9,509 nt of DNA, from NCBI GenBank assembly GCA_031424095.1, contig JANPGU010000102.1, positions 1 through 9,509 of the forward strand, written 5' to 3'. Source of the DNA: ZC4RG30 sp031424095. Its GTDB lineage: Bacteria; Pseudomonadota; Gammaproteobacteria; Steroidobacterales; Steroidobacteraceae. The notes below the pieces were generated by a model, which saw only the letters and a program-made list of their open reading frames with translations, was not told the origin of the DNA and ran no database searches. Both the position numbers and the translations under genes were made by a program. Shown here piece after piece: positions 1 to 6,847 of the stretch. Every line of letters starts with the position of its first letter. The first letter of the stretch is position 1.

Positions 1-1301
1 TTGCGGATCATGCCGAGCTCGTCAGGGGGCTTCGCAAGCGCAGGAGCAATCGCCACGGGCGGCGCCATCGACGTGGGCGTGACGAGCACGTCGACCTGCT
101 CGAAGTGGCCGCCCAGCGCGTTGCGCGCCAGGATCATGCGGCGCCGTGATTCGATGTACTGCGTCGACGTGATAGTCGCGCCTTGCATGATGCGCTCAAG
201 CGTGATCGGGTCGTAGAGCGCACGCTTCGCCGGATCGGCAAGCAGTGTGGCGTGGTACTGAAATATCTCGGCTGAGAGCACCGCAAGGGAATCGACATCC
301 GGAAGCGAGACGTCAGCAATGCTGCGTGTCAGGCCTCCCAGCACTTCGAGCGCCGCGCGCACGGCGGCCTCGATCTCTGGATCCAGCGACTGGAAGAAAG
401 GAACGCGCGGCACACCGATGCGCAGCGTCCTGACGTCCGTGCCGATGCCCTGGGTCATGCGCGGGATGTCCGCGCGGATACTCACGGGATCAAGCGGGTC
501 ATGCCCCGCAATGACCGTCATCACGAGCGCCGCGTCGGCGACGCTGCGGGCAATAGGGCCAACGTGATCGTGCATCTCCGACAGCGGCACGATGCCGCGG
601 ATGCTTGCCAGCCCGTGCGTCGCCTTGAAACCGACCACCCCGCAGCAGGCGGCGGGAAACCGGATCGACGCAGCCGTGTCGGTGCCGAGGGCTGCTGCGC
701 ACATGTGGGCAGCAACCGCAGCGGCAGAGCCTCCCGATGAACCGCCCGGCGTAAAGTCGAGATCCCACGGGTTGTGGATCGGGCCATAGTGCGTGACGAC
801 GCAGGTGCCGCCGTACGCAAACTCGTGCATGTTGAGCTTGCCGAGAAACACCGCGCCTGTGTCGCGCAGCTTCTTCACTACCGGTGCATCGTCCGTTGGC
901 ACGCGGTCGGCGTACACCGCGCTCGCAGCGGTGGTCCGCACACCCGCCGTGTCGATGTTGTCCTTGAGCGCGATGGGGATGCCGTGCAGCGCGCCGCGTG
1001 AGCGCCCCGCGGCCGTCTCCGCATCGAGCGCCCGCGCCTGTGCCAGTGCCTGGTCGCCAGTGACTGTGATGTAGGCGTTGATGCGTGGATTGAGCCTCTC
1101 GATACGTGCCAGGTAGGCACGCGTGAGCTCAACGCTGGTGAGCTCACGCGCCGCTATCCGCCGGCCCGCTTCGGTGATGGTGAGCGCGGTGAGATCGCTG
1201 GCATTGGTCGCGGCTGCAGCCCGTGCGGTACTGCTCGTGAGCGCCGCGGCTGCCAATGCCGCCCCGACCACCTGCCTCCTGTTGAATGCATCGCTACCCA
1301 T
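1..1301 (-). CDS. Exported amidase-signature (AS) family hydrolase, 3' end outside window
   Basis: The minus-strand frame is open from an ATG at 1301-1299 to the window edge (433 codons); the C-terminus is missing. AS enzymes hydrolyse amide, sometimes ester, bonds with a Lys-cisSer-Ser triad. Here the Lys is K113 in GIPIALKDNID, the cis-Ser is S188 in PGGSSGGSAA, and the nucleophile is S212 in GTDTAASIRFPAA, 24 residues on, the same spacing as in fatty-acid amide hydrolase. The usual glycine pair before the nucleophile (TGGSIR) is Ala-Ala here. The N-terminus reads FNRRQVVGAALAAAAL and then a TARA/A site near residue 28, so a Tat-type (or Sec) signal is likely and the enzyme probably acts in the periplasm. 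A G-rich run just upstream of the ATG could serve as ribosome site. The gene lies 123 bp downstream of the PLP-enzyme gene on the same strand, so co-transcription is possible. The substrate cannot be read from sequence; GatA is unlikely because of the export signal. Confidence 0.93.
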   Translation of the reverse strand, partial: MGSDAFNRRQVVGAALAAAALTSSTARAAAATNASDLTALTITEAGRRIAARELTSVELTRAYLARIERLNPRINAYITVTGDQALAQARALDAETAAGRSRGALHGIPIALKDNIDTAGVRTTAASAVYADRVPTDDAPVVKKLRDTGAVFLGKLNMHEFAYGGTCVVTHYGPIHNPWDLDFTPGGSSGGSAAAVAAHMCAAALGTDTAASIRFPAACCGVVGFKATHGLASIRGIVPLSEMHDHVGPIARSVADAALVMTVIAGHDPLDPVSIRADIPRMTQGIGTDVRTLRIGVPRVPFFQSLDPEIEAAVRAALEVLGGLTRSIADVSLPDVDSLAVLSAEIFQYHATLLADPAKRALYDPITLERIMQGATITSTQYIESRRRMILARNALGGHFEQVDVLVTPTSMAPPVAIAPALAKPPDELGMIR

Positions 1302-1424
1302 GCCACACCCCCCGCTTGCCTAGCGGCTGACCAACTGACGACCAAGGATGTCGACCATCACCCTTTGCGGTCGCTTTTGCGCCCAATTTGGAGACATTGG
1401 CACAGCGCCCCGCGCACCGTCCAG

Positions 1425-2732
1425 TCAAGTCGCGGGCGTTTCCAGCGCCTGATTCAGGTCTGCGATGAGGTCTGCTGCAGCCTCGATCCCGACTGAGATG
1501 CGGATCATGTCGTCGGTCACGCCGAGCCGGTCGCGTGTCGACTTCGGAACGCCGGAATGTGTGGTGCTGGCCGGATGTGACATCAGCGTCTCGGTGCCAC
1601 CGAGGCTGACCGCGAGCTTGATGAACTGCAGGCTGTCCAGCACCTTGAATGCCTCGGCTTCACCACCCCGAACGTGGAACGCGAATGTCGATCCAGCGCT
1701 CAGACACTGGTCGCTGAAGACGTGCGCCCGCGGATCCGAAGGCGGCAGGAACCCCAGATAATTGACGTGCCGCACCTGCGCATGGCCGCGCAGGAATGTC
1801 GCCACACGCACGGCGTTCGCCGCGCCCCGTTCCATGCGCAGCGACAGGGTTTCAAGCGAACGCAGCAGCATCCATGCGGTATGCGGATCGATCTGGGTGC
1901 CCAGCGCGCTGCGCAGCGCACGCACCGGCTGCACCATCTCGCGCGAGCCAATGACGCCACCGGCGACCAGATCCGAGTGCCCGCCCACGTATTTGGTGAG
2001 TGAATACATCACCAGGTCCACGCCATGCAGCAGCGGTCGCTGGAATATCGGGCCGAGGTAAGTATTGTCCACGGCGACGGGCGGACGACCGCCCGCCTGC
2101 CGCGCACCGATCATCTTCGACACTTCGACCAGCAGCTTGAAATCAACCAGCCCGCTGGTCGGATTGGCTGGCGTCTCCGCAACGATCAATGCCACGCGAC
2201 CGTTGGTCTGCTGCGCAAGCCGCAGTGCCTGCTCAGCTGCCTCCTGGACGGCAGCGCGATCGCAGCCATCCTGAAACGCAACCGACCTAATCCCGAATGC
2301 CGGCAGGGTTTTCTCGATCAGCGTCTCGGTGCCGCCATACAGGGGCTGACTCATGAGCAGCACATCGCCGGGACGCAGATAGGCCCAGAGCGTGGTCGAA
2401 ATCGCGGACATCCCACTTGAGAAGACAGCCGCCGCCGCACCCCCTTCCCAAAGGGCGAGCCGGTCTTCGAGCACTTCGAGATTCGGATTGTTGAAGCGGG
2501 AATAGACGAGCCCCGACTGTTTGCCTTCCGGGAGTACCCGACGCCCCGACGTGACGTCAAAGAAGTCCTTGCCCTCCTGCGCAGTTTCAAAAGTAAACGT
2601 GGAGGTCAGGAAGATGGGTGGCTTCAGGGCGCCCTCGGAAAGTGACGGGTCGTAGCCGTAACCCATCATCTGTGTTTCCGGAGCGAGCGTGTGCTCGCCT
2701 ATCTTGCGGGTGTGATAGGTATGCCAGCTCAT
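1425..2732 (-). CDS. Cys/Met-metabolism PLP enzyme, cystathionine gamma-synthase family
   Basis: A 435-residue fold-type I PLP enzyme of the trans-sulfuration family, cytoplasmic. Members make or break the C-gamma-S bond of cystathionine, methionine or acylhomoserine substrates. Visible landmarks are YSRFNNP (77-83, with Tyr77/Arg79 expected to hold the phosphate of the partner subunit's cofactor), the SSGMSA loop (105-110), Tyr132 in LYGGT (stacks on PLP), ETPANPTSG (186-194), Asp222 in VDNTY (pyridine nitrogen), and SLTKYVGGHSD with the Schiff-base Lys247. The C-terminal domain has SLGGTETLMSHPASTTHS. Gly134 sits where methionine gamma-lyases have a reactive Cys, which favours a synthase or cystathionine-lyase activity, but substrate assignment is uncertain. 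The protein is longer than the usual 380-400 residues owing to extra segments near 59-75 and 208-218. The frame is open upstream to 2825, but the ATG at 2732 follows a GGGAGA ribosome site and begins just before the conserved region, so I chose it. It is divergent from the MDR gene and lies upstream of the amidase. Confidence 0.94.
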   Translation of the reverse strand: MSWHTYHTRKIGEHTLAPETQMMGYGYDPSLSEGALKPPIFLTSTFTFETAQEGKDFFDVTSGRRVLPEGKQSGLVYSRFNNPNLEVLEDRLALWEGGAAAAVFSSGMSAISTTLWAYLRPGDVLLMSQPLYGGTETLIEKTLPAFGIRSVAFQDGCDRAAVQEAAEQALRLAQQTNGRVALIVAETPANPTSGLVDFKLLVEVSKMIGARQAGGRPPVAVDNTYLGPIFQRPLLHGVDLVMYSLTKYVGGHSDLVAGGVIGSREMVQPVRALRSALGTQIDPHTAWMLLRSLETLSLRMERGAANAVRVATFLRGHAQVRHVNYLGFLPPSDPRAHVFSDQCLSAGSTFAFHVRGGEAEAFKVLDSLQFIKLAVSLGGTETLMSHPASTTHSGVPKSTRDRLGVTDDMIRISVGIEAAADLIADLNQALETPAT

Positions 2733-2792
2733 CGCTTTCTCCCGGTTAATCCAGCGCCGATCCTGGAGCCATTCCATCGAGAGCCGACCGGC

Positions 2793-2798
2793 TACAAT
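2793..2798 (+). promoter_or_regulatory. Candidate -10 box (TACAAT) for the MDR oxidoreductase gene
   Basis: TACAAT lies 46 bp upstream of the plus-strand ATG at 2845, inside the 112-bp spacer between two divergent genes, and is one mismatch from the sigma-70 consensus TATAAT. No convincing -35 hexamer stands 16-18 bp upstream (ATTCCA is the best there), so this is a weak call. The divergent promoter for the PLP-enzyme gene must lie in the same spacer, but I could not pick it out. Confidence 0.25.
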
Positions 2799-2844
2799 GC
2801 CGATTCCACGCAGGCTCCGCGCCAATCGCGTTCAGGTGGTTTCC

Positions 2845-3768
2845 ATGAAAGCAGTTCGATTGCACGAATACGGCGGCCCGGACAAGCTGAAGTATGAGGA
2901 TCATGTTCCGGAGCCTGCGCTGAGTCCAGACTCCGTACTCGTCGAGGTCTGGGCGACAAGCGTGAACCCCATCGACTGGAAGATCCGTTCCGGTACAAGG
3001 AAGGCCGATTTTCCTCTCGCGCTGCCCACCATCCTGGGCATGGACGTCAGCGGCATAGTCCGCGAGGTGGGTCGCAACATCCGCACCTTCAAACCAGGCG
3101 ACCGGGTTCTGGCGATGGCCGACGCTACGTATGCCGAGCTGGTTGCGGTCAGCGGCTCGATCCTCACGCATCTGCCGGACGGGGTGGATCTCGTTGACTC
3201 CGCTGCAATACCGCTCGCCGCGTTGACCGGCGATCAACTCGTACGCCTGGTGGCCAGGCCTCTGCTTGGTCAGACGATCCTGGTCAGCGGCGCTCTGGGA
3301 AGCGTCGGGCGCGCCGCCGTGCATACAGCGAAGAAGCTCGGAGCCAGGGTGATCGCCGGAGTCCGCGCCAGCCAGATTCCGGACGCGCGGACGTTGGGCG
3401 TGTTCGACACATTGGCCATTGACGATGATTCCGCGATTGCCACATTCGCGAAAGTGGACGCTGTCGCGGATACGGTGGGCGGCGCTACGGCCGAAAAACT
3501 ATTCGCCCTGGTTAGGGATGGTGGCAACTTCGGCTATGCGTCGGTGCTGCCGGAGGGAGCATCCAGCCAGAACCCGACAGTCACAATCTCCCGCGTATTC
3601 GCGCGGGCTGATGCGTCAAAGGTCCGCGAGTTTGCCGATGACATCCGCGACGGAAACTTCCTGCTGCCGATAAGCAGGCGCATGCCGCTTGCCCAGGCGG
3701 GCGAAGCGCATGCACTGGCGGAAAAAGGCGGTGCTGGAAAGATCGTGCTGGTGTGTAGGGATCTCTAG
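2845..3768 (+). CDS. Zinc-independent MDR-family NAD(P)H oxidoreductase (quinone-oxidoreductase-like)
   Basis: A 307-residue medium-chain dehydrogenase/reductase. The N-terminal GroES-like domain starts MKAVRLHEYGGPDKL and has the signature NPIDWKIRSG (41-50) and LGMDVSGIVREVG near 67-80. The Rossmann domain carries the cofactor loop ILVSGALGSVG (145-155), followed by a basic patch fitting NADP(H). No catalytic or structural zinc cysteines are visible, which places it with quinone oxidoreductase/enoyl-reductase-like members that reduce quinones or alpha,beta-unsaturated carbonyls in the cytoplasm. At 307 residues it is within the normal range for short members. The frame is open from an ATG at 2797, but the ATG at 2845 follows AGGTGG at good spacing and begins the conserved family N-terminus. 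It is the only plus-strand gene here: divergent from the PLP-enzyme gene and convergent with the hydrolase pair, with 18 bp between stop codons. The physiological substrate is unknown. Confidence 0.93.
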   Translation: MKAVRLHEYGGPDKLKYEDHVPEPALSPDSVLVEVWATSVNPIDWKIRSGTRKADFPLALPTILGMDVSGIVREVGRNIRTFKPGDRVLAMADATYAELVAVSGSILTHLPDGVDLVDSAAIPLAALTGDQLVRLVARPLLGQTILVSGALGSVGRAAVHTAKKLGARVIAGVRASQIPDARTLGVFDTLAIDDDSAIATFAKVDAVADTVGGATAEKLFALVRDGGNFGYASVLPEGASSQNPTVTISRVFARADASKVREFADDIRDGNFLLPISRRMPLAQAGEAHALAEKGGAGKIVLVCRDL

Positions 3769-3786
3769 ATCCAGGACCCGCGGCCT

Positions 3787-4737
3787 TCAGTCCAGACCCC
3801 TGGTCTTCAAGCGCCATGCGGGATCACGGCACAATCCGCAGTCCTTGCCTTTGAACATGCGCCCGGCTGCTGCATCGCCACGCAGTTGCCAGTCCAGCCA
3901 CTTCACGACTACCTGCGCTGCGGGACCGCCATTGGGCTCCCAATAGGTGCCACCATGCCCTTTGTCGATATTGGCGACTGCAGCTGGCACGCGGGTGATG
4001 TGTGCGAAGTCATCCATGCCGGCGGCATAGGCAATGTCCTTGTTACCGCCCAGCACGTAGAGAATCGGCGTGTGCAGCGTGTTGAGCAGGCTCTTGTCGC
4101 CGGTCATGCCGGCCATGGTGGTCGGGCCATCGACGAAGAGTCCGCTGTTCATCATCACGACCGTGCGCACACGCGGGTCGCGGGCGTTGAACATGGCCTG
4201 CAGCCCGCCGCAACTGAAGCCAGACACAGCAATGGCGCGCGGATCGATCTTGCCGAAGTAGGCACTTCCCGGACGGGCGTTCTCTGCCAGCGCCCAGGTA
4301 ATGGCTTCTCCCAGCTGGGCATGCGTGGTGAGCACCGCGGTCGGACCAGCTGGTGGCAGGTTCGCGGGCCGCGCGATAGCGCCAGGTCCGGTGTAGAAAG
4401 CGCCAGGCACGATGACCAGATAGCCGTGCGAAGCGACTTCAAGCAGGTGCAGGCGGGTGTGGGCCGCATCGTCGGTGCATGCACCGTTGCCGAAGGCGTA
4501 AATGCCCAACTTTGTGCTGCCCAATGCGGCGAGATTTGCCGGACGGTAGATGACCTGGCCGGGCAGTCGGGAATCCACTTCCTTGAGGGCCGGAAACCTG
4601 CCGGTTCCGGGCGTGTCCGGCAGGGTATTGCGCAGGGCGTCGTTGGGATCCGGCGCAGCGGGTGCTGCACTGTGTGCAGCAAGGCAGCCGGCCATCCACA
4701 GGCCGGCCAGTGCAGTGTGCGTGCGAATTGCTTTCAT
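3787..4737 (-). CDS. Exported alpha/beta hydrolase, downstream paralogue of a tandem pair
   Basis: A 316-residue secreted serine hydrolase of the alpha/beta fold. Its likely triad is Ser175 in the nucleophile elbow GFSCGG, Asp234 in LGGNKDIAY and His261 in KGHGGTY. The N-terminus MKAIRTHTALAGLWMAGCLAAHSAA is a signal peptide; WMAGC resembles an imperfect lipobox (Met at -3), so either a lipoprotein anchored at Cys18 or ordinary cleavage near residue 25 is possible. A C-terminal CGLC (Cys300-Cys303) and Cys87 in GNGAC are shared with the neighbour, suggesting a disulfide-stabilised exported protein. The ATG at 4737 was chosen over the longer frame (to 4860) because the extension overlaps the upstream gene and lacks export-signal character. 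Its purine-rich ribosome site, GGAAGAAG, overlaps the last codons of the upstream gene, which ends 7 bp earlier: a tight operon and possible translational coupling. Ester hydrolysis is the likely chemistry; the substrate is unknown. Confidence 0.9.
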   Translation of the reverse strand: MKAIRTHTALAGLWMAGCLAAHSAAPAAPDPNDALRNTLPDTPGTGRFPALKEVDSRLPGQVIYRPANLAALGSTKLGIYAFGNGACTDDAAHTRLHLLEVASHGYLVIVPGAFYTGPGAIARPANLPPAGPTAVLTTHAQLGEAITWALAENARPGSAYFGKIDPRAIAVSGFSCGGLQAMFNARDPRVRTVVMMNSGLFVDGPTTMAGMTGDKSLLNTLHTPILYVLGGNKDIAYAAGMDDFAHITRVPAAVANIDKGHGGTYWEPNGGPAAQVVVKWLDWQLRGDAAAGRMFKGKDCGLCRDPAWRLKTRGLD

Positions 4738-4744
4738 GGCTTTT

Positions 4745-5797
4745 CTACTTCTTCCGCGCCCTGACGTTGTCGAGATTCTTGCTCTCGAACTTCCACCCGG
4801 AATCCACGCACAGCCCGCAGTTCGCGCCGACGAACCATTTTCCGGCTTCGCCATTTCCACGCAAGGTCCAATCCAGCCACTTCACCGCTGCTTGCGCAGC
4901 ACGGCCGCCGTTTTCCTCGGCATAACTGCCCCCGTGACCGACGTTGCCCAGATTGGCGACAGCTGCAGGCACATTGTTGATCTTCTGGAAGTCATCCATC
5001 CCGTTTACATACGCGATGTCGGATGGACCGCCGAGAATGTAGATGATGGGCGTGTGGATTTTCTGCAGCTGGCTCTTCTCCATGGTCATGCCCCCCATGT
5101 TGGTGGTTCCAGTGGCGATCAGGCCCGTGTTCTGCATGACGATGGTAGCCAGACGCGGATCGTCCGCGACGCCAATGGCCTGAATGCCGCCGCAGCTGAA
5201 GCCGGCAACAGCAACCTGCTGCGGATCGATACGGCCGTAGTAAGGGCTGCCCTTGCGTGCATTTTCTTTCATGGCCCAATCGATGGCTTCGGTCAGCTGG
5301 CTGGCGGTTGTGCGCGGAGGCGCACCAGGACCACCTGCTCCAGGGCCCGCTCCACCCGGCGGGCGTGGTTCGCGCGGAGGAGCACCCGGGCCGCTGAGGA
5401 TCTTGCCATTGGCGATGACCAGATAGCCGTGGGAAGCAATTTCCAGCAGATGAAAGCGGCTGCTGGCACCATCCGGTGAGCAACCACCATTACCCCAGGC
5501 GACCACACCCAGCTTCATCCTGCCCAGGGAGCCAAGATTCGCTGGGCGATAGATCACGTGCGCTGGCAGCGATGCCACTTCTTCTTTCATCGCGGCAAAC
5601 TTGCCGGTGCCGATGTTGTCGGGACGACGATTCTGCTCTTCCTGTCGGCGCTGCATTTCCGCCTGATTTACCGCGGCGCCAGGAGCAGCACCCGGACCCG
5701 GGGCCGCGCGCTGCGCAAATACGGCAGATGCCAGGCCGGTAGCCAGGACCGCCGTCATCATCGAGTGAAAAACATTTCGCCCCGAATTTCCAGACAT
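4745..5797 (-). CDS. Exported alpha/beta hydrolase, upstream paralogue with Pro/Gly-rich insert
   Basis: A 350-residue exported serine hydrolase, first gene of the tandem pair. The predicted triad is Ser201 in GFSCGG, Asp260 in LGGPSDIAY and His288 in VGHGGSY. The signal peptide spans about residues 1-28 with a VFA/Q cleavage site, followed by an Ala/Pro/Gly linker (31-43) and a charged Gln/Glu/Arg stretch (44-58) absent from the paralogue. From IGTGKF onward it aligns with the downstream gene (shared VIYRPANL, SHGYLVI, KWLDW, LRG and the C-terminal CGLC at 327-330). A Pro/Gly-rich segment at 136-162 replaces a shorter one in the paralogue and lies between the strand before the elbow and the elbow itself, so it may be a flexible lid or linker. 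The ATG at 5797 follows a strong AGGGGAG ribosome site. The protein probably acts on esters in the periplasm or outside the cell; family membership is firm, substrate unknown. Confidence 0.91.
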   Translation of the reverse strand: MSGNSGRNVFHSMMTAVLATGLASAVFAQRAAPGPGAAPGAAVNQAEMQRRQEEQNRRPDNIGTGKFAAMKEEVASLPAHVIYRPANLGSLGRMKLGVVAWGNGGCSPDGASSRFHLLEIASHGYLVIANGKILSGPGAPPREPRPPGGAGPGAGGPGAPPRTTASQLTEAIDWAMKENARKGSPYYGRIDPQQVAVAGFSCGGIQAIGVADDPRLATIVMQNTGLIATGTTNMGGMTMEKSQLQKIHTPIIYILGGPSDIAYVNGMDDFQKINNVPAAVANLGNVGHGGSYAEENGGRAAQAAVKWLDWTLRGNGEAGKWFVGANCGLCVDSGWKFESKNLDNVRARKK

Positions 5798-5839
5798 GGC
5801 ACTCCCCTCTTGTTTGTTCCCTCTGCGGCTGTCGGCTAA

Positions 5840-5851
5840 ATTGTCGACAAT
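5840..5851. promoter_or_regulatory. Perfect 12-bp palindrome, candidate operator of the hydrolase pair
   Basis: ATTGTCGACAAT reads the same on both strands and is centred about 48 bp upstream of the first hydrolase's ATG, a usual place for a repressor site. The TTGT...ACAA half-sites resemble those bound by some GntR/FadR-type regulators, but no regulator gene is in the window and this assignment is inference. A chance palindrome cannot be excluded. Confidence 0.4.
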
Positions 5852-6081
5852 CCGGCGGGAAGCGGATCAGACCAGATAAATGGCCCCGGGGGAATACATG
5901 CGACATCATCGGCAAGGAAGTGACTCTCCTGCCTGCTTGCCGTGGCAGTAACCGGTGCCGGCGCCCAGCAGGTCATCCAGCCAATCGCCATACACCACTC
6001 ACGGCTAATACTTGCGGCTATTGCAAGGACGCGCGCTGGCACGGGGAGTTCACAGGCGCTGACGGGTCGATGCAATACGGG

Positions 6082-6112
6082 TTGCGCTGGCCTGATGACC
6101 AGGCCAGCGCAA
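6082..6112 (-). terminator. 13-bp perfect hairpin downstream of the glycine-zipper gene
   Basis: TTGCGCTGGCCTG (6082-6094) pairs perfectly with 6100-6112 around a 5-nt loop (ATGAC). It lies 34 bp past the stop codon of the minus-strand gene at 6146. No U-run follows on either strand, so it is not a classical intrinsic terminator; it could assist termination or protect the 3' end of the mRNA. The pairing is seen directly; the function is inferred. Confidence 0.5.
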
Positions 6113-6145
6113 ACAGTGACACTGTCGCGCAGAAGCGCTCAGCCT

Positions 6146-6655
6146 TCAGCGGCCGTCGTGATCGGAGTCGCCAGGGACTGCACGCTCAACCGTATCGCTC
6201 AGCCGCTGCCACGCGTCTCGGGTTGCGTGCTTGGCTTTTTCCCACTCGAGCGACGAACTCCCACGGGCAGTGCCCCAGTCGCGGCTCAAGTCGCCTTCGG
6301 CTTCGTCGAACGAACGACCTGAATTGCGCGAGTAGCTGTCCACGCCGTACTTGTAAGCGGGGCCGTAGTCGTCATAACTGCGCGTACCCTGAACGTACGG
6401 TCGGCTGGAATAGTTCTCGCGCCAGTAGGTACCTTCGACTGACGGATCGATGCCCTTGCCGACACCTTTGCCGGCCACAGCGCCGACGATTGCACCCGCT
6501 ACGGCGCCCAGAGCCGCACCGGCCGGTCCCGTCAGGCCACCCAGCATGGCACCTGCGGCTGCTCCGCCGGCAACACCGCCGGCAGCGCCGCCGACAACTG
6601 CACCTACGCCGGTTGAAACCGGGTGGGCGGAGTCCTTGTAATTGCGTTCGTTCAT
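6146..6655 (-). CDS. Small glycine-zipper protein of unknown function
   Basis: A 169-residue protein. Residues 16-39 and 45-67 are Gly/Ala/Val-rich with GxxxG-type spacing, i.e. two glycine-zipper hairpin segments that could insert in or lie on a membrane. The hydrophilic tail has a recognisable pattern: TYWRENYSSRPYV (76-88), YDDYGPAYKYGVDSY (94-108), SFDEAEGDLSRDW (115-127) and LEWEKAKHATRDAW (136-149). I believe similar tails occur in uncharacterised proteobacterial glycine-zipper proteins, but I know of no assigned function. There is no cleavable signal peptide. The ATG at 6655 follows a perfect AAGGAG at 7-nt spacing, so this start is firm; the frame continues upstream through the terminator region, which is not coding. 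Its 5' region (6656-6799) must hold its promoter, but I see no convincing hexamers. It is separated from the TonB receptor by a terminator, so it is probably transcribed alone. A membrane or envelope-stress role is speculative. Confidence 0.85.
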   Translation of the reverse strand: MNERNYKDSAHPVSTGVGAVVGGAAGGVAGGAAAGAMLGGLTGPAGAALGAVAGAIVGAVAGKGVGKGIDPSVEGTYWRENYSSRPYVQGTRSYDDYGPAYKYGVDSYSRNSGRSFDEAEGDLSRDWGTARGSSSLEWEKAKHATRDAWQRLSDTVERAVPGDSDHDGR

Positions 6656-6799
6656 TGCATTCTCCTTGTGTGATGGAGCAATGAAGTTACGAACAGTCAG
6701 ATGCCATCTCGATAGGACTCGGACTTCGCTGCACGCAGTTTTCACGCCGTGCTCTTGTAAGCAAATGACCACGGCCATGGTCGGCCGGCCCGCCCAAAC

Positions 6800-6833
6800 A
6801 AAAAGCCCCGGCAGCAACCTGCAGGGGCTTTTT
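6800..6833 (-). terminator. Rho-independent terminator of the TonB receptor gene
   Basis: AAAAAGCCCC (6800-6809) pairs with GGGGCTTTTT (6824-6833). Inside, GCAG (6811-6814) pairs with CTGC (6819-6822), leaving one G/A mismatch and a CAAC tetraloop. On the minus strand the GC stem is followed by TTTTTGTTT, the classical layout, 46 bp after the receptor's stop codon. Its near symmetry means it could also stop transcription from the plus strand. It insulates the glycine-zipper gene from the receptor gene. Confidence 0.9.
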
Positions 6834-6847
6834 GCTACGGAACAAGA

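Larger units (their letters stand above)
5798..6145. other. 348-bp non-coding stretch with leader and 3' structures
   Basis: No plausible gene lies between the hydrolase start and the stop of the glycine-zipper gene. The short frames here have no ribosome site, no recognisable motif and atypical composition. The left part is the promoter/leader of the hydrolase pair and contains a perfect palindrome (5840-5851). The right part is the 3' flank of the glycine-zipper gene and contains a strong hairpin (6082-6112). The middle (about 5900-6075) shows nothing I can name. I found no tRNA-like arms and no convincing sigma-70 hexamer pair. Confidence 0.6.

Noticed and set aside
1302..1424. Terminator or small gene between the PLP enzyme and the amidase
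   Set aside because: Only a 4-bp GCGC stem and short TTTGCG repeats are visible, with no U-tract and no frame with a ribosome site.
2733..2825. N-terminal extension of the PLP enzyme to an ATG at 2825
   Set aside because: It would run through the divergent promoter spacer. The ATG at 2732 has a GGGAGA ribosome site and begins just before the conserved region.
3759..3772. GGATCT-CT-AGATCC inverted repeat over the MDR stop codon as a terminator
   Set aside because: The loop is too small, the stem is short and AT-containing, and no U-run follows; probably chance.
3886..5479. Plus-strand open frames of 292 and 309 codons
   Set aside because: They lie opposite the two hydrolase genes, which have signal peptides, triads and good ribosome sites. 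The two shadow translations resemble each other only because the genes beneath are paralogues.
5920..6684. 254-codon plus-strand frame spanning the non-coding stretch and the glycine-zipper gene
   Set aside because: Arg/Ser/Pro-rich translation with no motif; most of it is antisense to a gene with a perfect Shine-Dalgarno and a structured protein.
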